Source: Methanoregula sp. UBA471 (GTDB lineage: Archaea > Halobacteriota > Methanomicrobia > Methanomicrobiales > Methanospirillaceae). From it: 44,567 nucleotides of DNA. Made by a program: the position numbers and the translations under genes. The notes under the pieces are model-generated. The model ran no database searches. It was not told the DNA's origin and was given only the letters and a program-made list of their open reading frames with translations. The stretch spans positions 1-44,567 of the forward strand of contig DADT01000056.1 of NCBI GenBank assembly GCA_002495065.1. Reading direction: 5' to 3'. Shown piece after piece: positions 8,365 to 15,601 of this stretch (positions are counted from its first letter, which is position 1; every line of letters starts with the position of its first letter).

Positions 8365-9318
8365 CTAGCTCAGATAAATGCCCGCCCCAAGCCACCAGGT
8401 TTCGTCAACCTTCCGGACGTAGCTCATCTTCGGTCCAGGAGTCATATTGTGGGCCGGGTTGGGATAGTGGTAGAAAATAAACCCTCCTCCCTGCTGCGCG
8501 AGATAGATCTCGTTCATGGTGTAATTGACCCCGAAGGGATCCTGCAAGCCGGAGAGGTCGGTTCCGATCAGGACGGGCTGATGGGGAAGTGCGAGGGTCG
8601 TTCCGTTATAATCAAAGGCATAGATATAGAGATTGCCACGGACAAACGTGCCATTCCTGTCGTTGAACTCGCGGATAGCGGCATCTTTTCCATTCGTCCT
8701 CGCATACGCGATCGCCTCCCCGACAAATGAGGTGAGGTTCTCTCGTACCCTTTGATCTCCCCCCACCTTTACTATCGGGCTGTCCGCATTTGCATCATAG
8801 ATTCCGGACCCGATGAGCCAGCCCTGATCCACCATCATGGCATAGCTGAGTTTAGGTTTGATTTTGTAGTTATCTGCGGGATCCAGGTAGAGGTAATGGA
8901 CAAAACCCCCGCCGGACTGCGCCGATCTGATCAGGTCCTGGATATATGTCGTGCCATTTGCGTCTGTTGTATTCCAGCGGTTCTTCCCGATAAGGTCAGG
9001 CTGAAACGGGAGAGCAAGGGTGTTACCTTCGGGATCATAGGCAAAGATATAAAGATCACCCTCAACAAACCGGCCCGCATGGTTGTTGAATTCCAGAAGA
9101 GCGGCCTCCTTGCCGTGTGCATGCGCATATTCATAGGCTTTTTCGACGAATGCCACGAGGTGTTCGGGAGAAGCGGAAGAGACCGGAGCTGGCGACAAGG
9201 CGGCTGTCGGTGTCATATCAGATTGGTTCCGGGGCAGAGGAGCGGTATTCGTGCATCCGGCAAAAAGGATCGCTGCCAGCACGAATGCGAAACCAAAAAA
9301 GGCAACCTGTTTTTTCAT
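8365..9318 (-). CDS. Lipoprotein with tandem Cache-like sensor domains
   Basis: 317 residues. The N-terminus is a lipoprotein signal with lipobox LFAGC at Cys22, followed by a Thr/Ser/Pro-rich linker, so the protein is tethered outside the membrane. Two homologous domains follow (about 50-175 and 185-317), each with a helix of the type FVxxAxxYAxxxGKxAAxxEFN, then GxFVxGxLYIxAxD, LALPxQPxLIG, QxGGGFxxYxYxxP and a terminal WxxGxGIY. This layout is that of single Cache (Cache_2) ligand-binding domains. There is no transmembrane signalling domain, so it is a bare sensor or binding protein. It sits between two partner-switching phosphatase genes on the same strand and may feed ligand information to them; that link is inference from position only. 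Confidence 0.8.
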   Translation of the reverse strand: MKKQVAFFGFAFVLAAILFAGCTNTAPLPRNQSDMTPTAALSPAPVSSASPEHLVAFVEKAYEYAHAHGKEAALLEFNNHAGRFVEGDLYIFAYDPEGNTLALPFQPDLIGKNRWNTTDANGTTYIQDLIRSAQSGGGFVHYLYLDPADNYKIKPKLSYAMMVDQGWLIGSGIYDANADSPIVKVGGDQRVRENLTSFVGEAIAYARTNGKDAAIREFNDRNGTFVRGNLYIYAFDYNGTTLALPHQPVLIGTDLSGLQDPFGVNYTMNEIYLAQQGGGFIFYHYPNPAHNMTPGPKMSYVRKVDETWWLGAGIYLS

Positions 9319-9465
9319 GAATAGGGATCGGGATAGAGGTAGATAAAAAATACTATACGTATCTGAATGGGGACAGAACCTCCATCACTGGATAGAGAAC
9401 GCTCTCTTGCTATGGTATGCCGGAACGAGGAATTGTGCATTTTCCTGACTTACTCTATGACGTCG

Positions 9466-9894
9466 TCACACTCCTATTATTCTTTTTTTTGTTAACGACA
9501 GAATGTTCTTACCGTCCTCGTACCGGTAGGAGACTTCATCCATGACCTGGCGGATAAGAAATATTCCCAGGCCTCCGATGTTCCGATCTTCGATAGTGCT
9601 GTCCAGTTCCGGTTCCGGAACCGATAACGGGTCAAACGGGGGTGCAGTATCCATGATTTGAACTTCGATGCGTTCGGGGCTGATCCTGGAGGAGACTATG
9701 ATCTCCCCGCCTGTTTTTTTATAGCCATGGTTGATTACGTTGGTAATGGCCTCCTCGACGGCGAGCTGGGTATCGAGGATCATCTCACTGCCGAAACCGC
9801 ACGTCTGCATCTCTTCACCCAGAAGAGCTGAGATTTCCGGGATCTTCTCGGTAGTGGCATCAATTACCAACGCAAATGTCTTGTCCATCGTCAC
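9466..9894 (-). CDS. RsbW/SpoIIAB-like serine kinase (GHKL ATPase)
   Basis: 142 residues, a stand-alone GHKL ATPase of the anti-sigma kinase type. Visible motifs are the N box EEAITNVINHGYKK, the G1 box DTAPPFDP and the G2 box GGLGIFLIRQVMD. In bacteria such kinases phosphorylate a STAS antagonist and bind a sigma factor; archaea have no sigma factors, so its output partner here must be different. The start is a GTG at 9894 that overlaps the stop of the upstream phosphatase gene as GTGA, or the ATG at 9888. The overlap indicates translational coupling, so kinase and phosphatase are made together. A STAS protein is encoded divergently at 11405. Confidence 0.9.
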   Translation of the reverse strand: MTMDKTFALVIDATTEKIPEISALLGEEMQTCGFGSEMILDTQLAVEEAITNVINHGYKKTGGEIIVSSRISPERIEVQIMDTAPPFDPLSVPEPELDSTIEDRNIGGLGIFLIRQVMDEVSYRYEDGKNILSLTKKRIIGV

Positions 9895-11291
9895 TGACTC
9901 CGGATTACCATCAGGGTAATGTCATCTGACTGGGGGTGATCTCCTGTAAATGCGCTGACTGCAGCGAGGATCGCTTCAACGATATCACTCGACGGTAATG
10001 TGTGCGTTGCCAGTATAACCTTTTTCAGCTGCTCAAGCCCGAACATCTCAAGCTGGTAATCCTCTGCCTCAGTAATCCCGTCAGTGTACAGGATGAGAAG
10101 ATCACCCTGTGCCATCTGCACGGTATCCTGCGTGTATTGCGCATCGTCAAGCACTCCCATCGCTATTCCGGTCGCCTCAAGCTCAGACAGGGTGTTGTCC
10201 GCGGCAGAGTAGTGGATGGGCGGGTTGTGGCCGGCATTTACATAGGTAAAGGTATGACTGGTGGAATCCATCAGTCCATAAAAAAGAGTCACAAACATCC
10301 CGGATTTCGAGTCGTGTGAGATGATGGTATTCGCATCCCGGATGGCAGCGGCAGGTTTGCTCGCGTACCACGTGGCATTTACCCGCACAACGATCCGTGA
10401 GAGGGCCATGAACAGTGCTGCCGGGATACCTTTGCCGGATACGTCTGCGATCATGATCCCGAGTTTTCCGGTTCCCAGAGGGACCACTTCGAGCGGGATC
10501 ACGTCAAAGAAATCTCCCCCAACCTCTTTTGCCATCACGCTTTTTGCAGCGATATCGTAACCTTCGATCTGGGTGATGGTATCAGGAAGGAAACTCTTCT
10601 GGATCTCCGCAGCAATGGCCAGTTCTGTGTTTTTACGTTCCATCTCGCGAAGCAGGGTGTCCCGCTCTGCCTGCATCTTCCGTTCATTCTGGAGGTTTTC
10701 GACGATGAAGGCAAACACAAACATGCCCGCAGCGTTTGCAAGGATAATGGGGAGGGCCACTGCGGATACAACAATCACGGCCTGATCGAACGGGCGGCAC
10801 AGGGCGAGTACCAGAATCATGTGGAAGCCTTCCATGAGAATGGCAAAGAGCACCGCGATGGTTATACCTGCAAACCGCCTCCTGCACCCAAGCCATATGA
10901 TTCCCCCGAAGAATCCGGCAAGGACGGTTGCCAGTGCGCAGGCATATACGGTGAAGCCCTCGAGGCTCAACCGGTATGCTGCCCCGATCAGTCCTGCCCC
11001 GATGCCGACGACCGGGCCTCCGAGAAGCCCGGCGAGCATCGGCCCGAGATCGCGGACATTGACAATCGCCCCCATGAATTCGATACCGCTGATAGTACCA
11101 TAGATGGAAAGGGCTCCAAAGACCAGAATGAGGATGACCTGGGTCTTCACTGCCGGGTGGCCGTCAAGAACCTCGGAAAAGATCCTGCTCCGGGTCAGGA
11201 GATAGGCGACCACAACGATCACGGAGATGAGTTGAATGAGGACCAGCAGATATGACAGGATCGCGAACTCCATGATCATACACTTATACAT
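9891..11291 (-). CDS. 5TM (LytS-like) membrane receptor with SpoIIE phosphatase
   Basis: 466 residues. About residues 1-200 form six or so membrane helices, including the 5TM-5TMR_LYT sensor pattern (GALSIYGTISGI, VNVRDLGPMLAGLLGGP, GAGLIGAAYR). A coiled linker (QAERDTLLREMERKNTELAI) then leads to a SpoIIE/PP2C phosphatase (about 230-466) with DVSGKGIPAALFMAL, YVNAGHNPP, YTDGITE and DDITLMVIR. It corresponds in role to bacterial RsbU/SpoIIE, removing phosphate from a STAS antagonist on a membrane signal. The phosphatase domain is highly similar to that at 6336-7940. Start codons at 11291, 11279 and 11273 are all possible. It is the first gene of a - strand pair with the kinase at 9466 and is divergent from the STAS gene 113 bp away. 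Confidence 0.9.
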   Translation of the reverse strand: MYKCMIMEFAILSYLLVLIQLISVIVVVAYLLTRSRIFSEVLDGHPAVKTQVILILVFGALSIYGTISGIEFMGAIVNVRDLGPMLAGLLGGPVVGIGAGLIGAAYRLSLEGFTVYACALATVLAGFFGGIIWLGCRRRFAGITIAVLFAILMEGFHMILVLALCRPFDQAVIVVSAVALPIILANAAGMFVFAFIVENLQNERKMQAERDTLLREMERKNTELAIAAEIQKSFLPDTITQIEGYDIAAKSVMAKEVGGDFFDVIPLEVVPLGTGKLGIMIADVSGKGIPAALFMALSRIVVRVNATWYASKPAAAIRDANTIISHDSKSGMFVTLFYGLMDSTSHTFTYVNAGHNPPIHYSAADNTLSELEATGIAMGVLDDAQYTQDTVQMAQGDLLILYTDGITEAEDYQLEMFGLEQLKKVILATHTLPSSDIVEAILAAVSAFTGDHPQSDDITLMVIRSQ

Positions 11292-11404
11292 AGGAATGGC
11301 GCCGCTCGCTCATAAAGGGTCAGGTTTTTTAACATCTCCTCATGTGTGACGGATGGATAGGATTATCTTGAGAAAATACCGACACTAAGTCGCGAGGAAA
11401 GAGC

Positions 11405-11737
11405 GTGGACATTAAGGCCGCAAACCGTGACGGGAACACTATTCTTTCTGTCAACGGCAGAATTGACACATTAACTGCACCGGAACTTGAACAGGCTATC
11501 AACACAGAAATCGTGCGGGGAAACAAGAAGATCCTGCTCGTCTTTTCCGGGGTCTCGTATATCAGCAGCGGTGGCCTCCGGGTGCTGCTGGCTACCGCCA
11601 AGAAGCTGAAAAATCCTGGCGATAAATTCGGTATATGCGGCCTCCAGCCTGAGGTTTTAAAGGTCTTCAGGCTCGCCGGATTCACCTCCATCTTCTCTAT
11701 CTATCCGTCAGAGGGAGAAGCGCTTGCCACCTGGTGA
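11405..11737 (+). CDS. STAS-domain antagonist (RsbV/SpoIIAA-like)
   Basis: 110 residues, one STAS domain. The segment SYISSGGLRVLL (Ser51-Leu62) is the conserved loop that carries the phosphorylated residue in this family; Ser54 and Ser55 are candidates. Counting back from the GL pair, the residue opposite the SpoIIAA phosphoserine is Gly56, so the site may be shifted. The protein starts with GTG, preceded by a GAGGAAAG site. Its 3' end overlaps the next gene by 14 bp. With the kinase (9466) and phosphatases (6336, 9891) it completes the three components of a partner-switching module. Confidence 0.88.
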   Translation: MDIKAANRDGNTILSVNGRIDTLTAPELEQAINTEIVRGNKKILLVFSGVSYISSGGLRVLLATAKKLKNPGDKFGICGLQPEVLKVFRLAGFTSIFSIYPSEGEALATW

Positions 11738-13445
11738 TGGCCAGCCTGACTCTGTTCAGTGGGAACCGGTCCCGGGTGCACCTGGAGCAGCGTTCTATCC
11801 CCTGATCCGGAAGATCGATGCCGTATCTTCCAATTCCTACCTTATCACAACCCCGGATGTCATTATCCTGATAGATCCCGGTGGATTGCCCGAACAGGCA
11901 GCACACCTGTTCGGGGTTATCGGCATGTGTCAGGCCCGGGACGCCCGACCGCTCATTATCTTCCTGACGCATGCTCATACCGATCATTTTGTTGGCATTC
12001 AGGCGGACCCTGCATGTGCCCATCCCGATACTCTCGTTTTTGCTGTCGAGCAAAGCGGGGCATATGCCATTGAATCCGGGGATACGACCGTCACCCAGTC
12101 TGACCTCATGCAGGCACCGTTTTTCCCGATGAAGGTTCATCTTCATCTTTTCTCCCGGGAAAGGGCATATCCATCTGAAGATATGAGTTTCCCGAATGGA
12201 GCCAGGATCACCATAACCCGGGACCAGACCGGTGCCGCAGGACTCCCTTGTGAGAGGATAGTGTTCGGGCCGGGACCAGCTCTCACGGTCTATCACACAC
12301 CCGGCCACAGCCCGGACAGTATGTGCCTGCAGATGGGGGAGCTTCTTTTTACCGGAGATCTCCTTTTTGCGGCAAGCCCGGGAATAGCCGGCGTGACCGG
12401 TTGGTCGCAGGAAACGCTTATAAATTCACTGGGCGCCGTGGAGACGCTTATCGCCAATGGAGGTATACGGCTTGTCTGCCCCGGGCACGGCCGGGCGATC
12501 CCTGCTGCGGATGCCCTGCGTATGCTCCCGGCAGTCAGGGCGGATGCCCGCAACCTGGTCAACATCGCCGAGATGGAACCTGATCGGGCGGCCCGGACTG
12601 CTGCATTTGCGGGAGACTGCATGGAGCAGGTGAATGAGATCTTCACCATCATGTCAGGTCGCCTCCAGTATGTCTCTTTTATCCTGGACGAGCTCGGAGA
12701 ATCCGGCATAGCAGACAAGTCATCCACGCTCATCCGGGGTGACATGATCGATGAACTGCTGGAAGCCTTCCATAATTTTGCAGAAGAACAACGCAAAGGG
12801 CTGGATGTCCCGATCCACCGTGTCCTCAAGGCCGGGCAGGTGATTGCAAAACTCGAACGGACATTTAACCGGGATGAACTCCCGGCCATCATCGACCCGT
12901 CCCTTGTCCGCCGGGCCGGTCGGCTCCTCTCGGATTATACGACGATGCTCCGCGGGTTCACCCCACCGAGTGAGTGCTCGGACTGCGATCTCAATACACT
13001 GACAGAATCAGTCGTCACCGGGCTTTCGGTCCCTCCGATCACTGACGATGAGGTTCTCTCCAGCGCCGATGATGACGCGGCTTTTTCCCGTATCCTGCTC
13101 GCCCGGATCGGGACTCCGCCATTGCTTGCGGATGTTGAAGTCACCGTCCTGTCCGAAGGTGACCCTTTGCAGGTATGCATAGATCGTGAACATTTCACCG
13201 ATTTGCTTACCTATATTCTTGAGGACCTTGTCGGGACCGGGGCAGACCGGATCGAGATCAGCACCCGACATACCGGCAGGAACGCGATCGTCACGGTTGC
13301 CGGAAATGGACCTTCCCCGGGAGCATTAAGGGAGCGCCGCACCTGGCGGTTCCTGCAGGGGCTCGCGGAACGTACAGGAGGATCCCTGACATTCCACGAT
13401 CTGGAAGGGAACCCTCAGTTTGAGTTCATCGCTCCGGCCGTATGA
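11724..13445 (+). CDS. Metallo-beta-lactamase fold protein fused to a degenerate GHKL domain
   Basis: 573 residues. The N-terminal half (about 20-265) is a metallo-beta-lactamase fold: HAHTDH at 83-88, then YHTPGHSPDS, FTGDLLF and VCPGHGR, so the metal site looks complete. The middle (about 275-430) is helical, with segments that resemble a dimerisation helix pair. The last 110 residues resemble a GHKL ATPase (IEISTRHTGRNAIVTVAGNG followed by a short LxxGLAERTGGS stretch), but the N-box Asn and the Gly-rich lid are not recognisable, so ATP binding is doubtful. Translation starts at a TTG (11724) inside the STAS gene after a GAGGGAGAAG site; no ATG or GTG lies in frame nearby. The 14-bp overlap with the STAS gene suggests that the two proteins act together. 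Substrate unknown. Confidence 0.8.
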   Translation: MPPGDGQPDSVQWEPVPGAPGAAFYPLIRKIDAVSSNSYLITTPDVIILIDPGGLPEQAAHLFGVIGMCQARDARPLIIFLTHAHTDHFVGIQADPACAHPDTLVFAVEQSGAYAIESGDTTVTQSDLMQAPFFPMKVHLHLFSRERAYPSEDMSFPNGARITITRDQTGAAGLPCERIVFGPGPALTVYHTPGHSPDSMCLQMGELLFTGDLLFAASPGIAGVTGWSQETLINSLGAVETLIANGGIRLVCPGHGRAIPAADALRMLPAVRADARNLVNIAEMEPDRAARTAAFAGDCMEQVNEIFTIMSGRLQYVSFILDELGESGIADKSSTLIRGDMIDELLEAFHNFAEEQRKGLDVPIHRVLKAGQVIAKLERTFNRDELPAIIDPSLVRRAGRLLSDYTTMLRGFTPPSECSDCDLNTLTESVVTGLSVPPITDDEVLSSADDDAAFSRILLARIGTPPLLADVEVTVLSEGDPLQVCIDREHFTDLLTYILEDLVGTGADRIEISTRHTGRNAIVTVAGNGPSPGALRERRTWRFLQGLAERTGGSLTFHDLEGNPQFEFIAPAV

Positions 13446-13624
13446 AAGATATTTTCCCTGCCATGAACCAGGAAGCATAAACAGATTTTTCAGCGGTTTA
13501 CCTTACTGGTTTTCGCCAGGTCCGAAAGGAAAACGAATAATCAGGATTTGTCAGGAGGATCTTTGACAGGTAAATCTGGGGGAGAGTTCACAAAGATTAC
13601 CAGAAATCTGCGAAAAAAGATGAT

Positions 13625-14194
13625 TTATTCGAGAACATTCGTCGAGGAGATCATCGCAGGTACTGTTCTCGTGATGGGAACCACAGCTCTGCCCTGCGGC
13701 CTCAACTCAATGGTTACTGTGGAACCTCCTGCAACAGTCTTTACCGGGAAAGAAATCTCGACCAGGTCGCCGGGATGCAGCGTTGTGACCGTATTGCCAC
13801 CCCTTGTGGCGGTAAATGTGCCTGTTGTACTTCTCAACCCCCGCGTGAGGGTTACCGGGTCACTGCCGGTTGCGGAAAAGACAATCTCCATCCTGGTCAG
13901 GTCAACCGCTGATGCCTGCGAGGGTGAGCTGACAGAAAATACAATTATGTCAATTCCCCGTAACGGATCTGTTGACAGTCCGTAGACATTTCCTGAAAGC
14001 TGAACGTTGTCGGCAGATTGCCCTGAATCTGGCGTGGGAGGAGGAGCCGGGGATGCTGTTGCCGGCGGTATGGAGGTAACAGGCAGTGTCCCTTCAGGTT
14101 TCGGGGGAGTCGCTGCACAACCCATAGTCATGAAAAATACCATCAGTATGAGAGAGACACAGACGGTTTTAAAAGATAACGTCGCTATGGACAT
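13625..14194 (-). CDS. Lipoprotein carrying an archaellin-like domain
   Basis: 189 residues. The N-terminus is a lipoprotein signal with lipobox MTMGC at Cys26, then a Pro/Thr/Ser-rich linker (about 30-58). From about residue 60 to the end the chain aligns along its whole length with the outer domain of the archaellin at 3772-4344: NVQLSGNVYGLS versus NVQLVGNVYGLA, a GIDxIxFxxS segment, a GDxVEIxF segment and a terminal TxPxMIxxTNxL. The filament-forming hydrophobic helix and class III cleavage site are absent, so it cannot polymerise like an archaellin. It may be a lipid-anchored partner, cap or decoy of the filament, or a surface protein using the same fold. It is monocistronic; a dispersed repeat lies just upstream. 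Confidence 0.82.
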   Translation of the reverse strand: MSIATLSFKTVCVSLILMVFFMTMGCAATPPKPEGTLPVTSIPPATASPAPPPTPDSGQSADNVQLSGNVYGLSTDPLRGIDIIVFSVSSPSQASAVDLTRMEIVFSATGSDPVTLTRGLRSTTGTFTATRGGNTVTTLHPGDLVEISFPVKTVAGGSTVTIELRPQGRAVVPITRTVPAMISSTNVLE

Positions 14195-14264
14195 TTTGTT
14201 TCACCCTGTTTCAATAGTTGATTATTTTTCGACCTGTTTAATCATTAACATAACCTCTCTCGCA

Positions 14265-14709
14265 TAAACACAGGCAAATCCAAGGATACGTGGGAAATCA
14301 TTAAACCCTGTAATTTATTATGGTTCCCCGCCTCAGGCCTCTCCGAGGTACGGCGGGGCAGTGCGGTTTTTTTACAAATATGCTTACAGGCACTGATCCG
14401 CCGCGGGGGCGCCCCGTCTGGGGCGGCAGGGTTCATCCAATAATCATGACGAATAAATATCCCTTACTCATATCGGTTTAATTTAATTTACATGGAAATC
14501 CTCACAATATTTTTCTCAACGCTCTTTTTGGGTTACGGCACGTAATTCCTCAGCCCCGCGGCTGTGGCATCCCCTCTGGAACGATAATTCCAGAAAAGGT
14601 AATACAACACCATCGCAAAGCGCAGGGGCGGTTTGGGGGGGGACAGCACTTTCCCCTCCGATAAAAGGTGATTCGCAATTTGTTGAAATATCAGGGTTTC
14701 AGCAGAGCC
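14265..14709 (+). repeat. Dispersed non-coding repeat, copy A
   Basis: About 445 bp closely resembling copies B (17559) and, reversed, E (34980). It contains hairpin CCCCGCC/GGCGGGG (14326-14332 with 14352-14358) and hairpin CCGCC/GGCGG (14398-14402 with 14422-14426), then the conserved AT-rich middle starting near 14495. The right end is GTTTCAGCAGAGCC (14696-14709), a variant of the family end. The left end has decayed, so the left boundary is approximate. It ends 10 bp before the stop codon side of the MbfA-like gene. No transposase is inside. Confidence 0.75.
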
Positions 14710-14719
14710 GGAAAATATT

Positions 14720-15601
14720 CTAAATATTGACGTTCAGCACCGTGCGAATCAGGATACCTATCACAAAGGAGATCGCTGCAATACCGAGGCTGATGAGAAG
14801 CATCTCCCCGAACCGTCGCCAGAAAGGAAGATCTTTTGCCACGGATATATAGAATGTGAAGAGGAATATGACAAGAACGGCTCCTGCCAGGGTGAATATG
14901 AGGGCATGATATGGATTTCCAAGGATAAGGTACGGGAGGATGAGCAGGGCGACGGTCACAAGGTAGGCAGTCCCGGTATAGACCGAAGCCCTGAAAGGAT
15001 TGGTTGCACCTCCATCCGACCGCTGGGACAGGTACTCGGAAGCTCCCATTGAAAGTGAGGCAGCGACTCCCATGATCAGGCCGGCAACCGCAATGATTTG
15101 TGTATTCTGGATTGCAAAGGTGAGCCCGGCAAGGGTCCCGGTAAACTCCACAAGTGCATCATTGAGACCAAGTACGACCGAACCCACATATTTCAGCCGT
15201 TCTTCATCGATGAGTGCTATCAGTTCCCGTTCATGGTTCTCCTCGTTTTCCAGGATACCCAGTGCCTCGGGAATCCTGCCGGCAAGTCCCTGATCATACC
15301 CCTGTGCACGTTTTTCCACACCTTCCATGAGCTTGATGGCAAATGTCATCCCCATGCCCCGTGCAATGAGGTAATAGAACCAGATACGGAGTGCGTCCGG
15401 TGCCGCGTCCTGCCGGGTGTACTGTTTCCATATTGCATAATGGCCGAGCTCCTGGCCGGCGATCCGCTCCAGCACCTCACGGTTGTGGCCATCATGGTTT
15501 GCAGCAGCAATTTTTTGGTAAATATGGTGCTCGGTGATCTCCCCCTTTTGCAGGGAAAGCAGGGTTGCCATCAGTCCGGGATCTTCATGCGGGGAGTTCA
15601 T
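14720..15601 (-). CDS. Ferritin-like/VIT1 iron transporter (MbfA-like)
   Basis: 293 residues. The first 130 or so residues are a ferritin-like (rubrerythrin) domain with metal-ligand patterns such as GExTExxIYxK, GQELGHYAIW and ENEENHERELI. The rest is a VIT1/CCC1-type membrane domain with about five helices, including the conserved LGLNDALVEFTGTLAGL and MGVAASLSMGASEYLSQRS. Fusions of this kind (bacterial MbfA) move iron across the membrane, the ferritin part sensing or loading Fe(II). The start ATG overlaps the stop of the upstream sensor kinase as ATGA, so the two are cotranslated. Manganese as substrate is an alternative. Direction (export from the cytoplasm) is inferred from MbfA. Confidence 0.87.
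   Translation of the reverse strand: MNSPHEDPGLMATLLSLQKGEITEHHIYQKIAAANHDGHNREVLERIAGQELGHYAIWKQYTRQDAAPDALRIWFYYLIARGMGMTFAIKLMEGVEKRAQGYDQGLAGRIPEALGILENEENHERELIALIDEERLKYVGSVVLGLNDALVEFTGTLAGLTFAIQNTQIIAVAGLIMGVAASLSMGASEYLSQRSDGGATNPFRASVYTGTAYLVTVALLILPYLILGNPYHALIFTLAGAVLVIFLFTFYISVAKDLPFWRRFGEMLLISLGIAAISFVIGILIRTVLNVNI

Noticed and set aside
14245..14436. Conserved short reading frame starting MNPAAPxxAPPRR in arm 1 of copies A, B, D and E of the dispersed repeat
   Set aside because: The frame is kept only because the DNA repeat is conserved over GC hairpins; downstream the copies shift frame and end differently, there is no consistent RBS, and stem-preserving changes explain the similarity better than coding.
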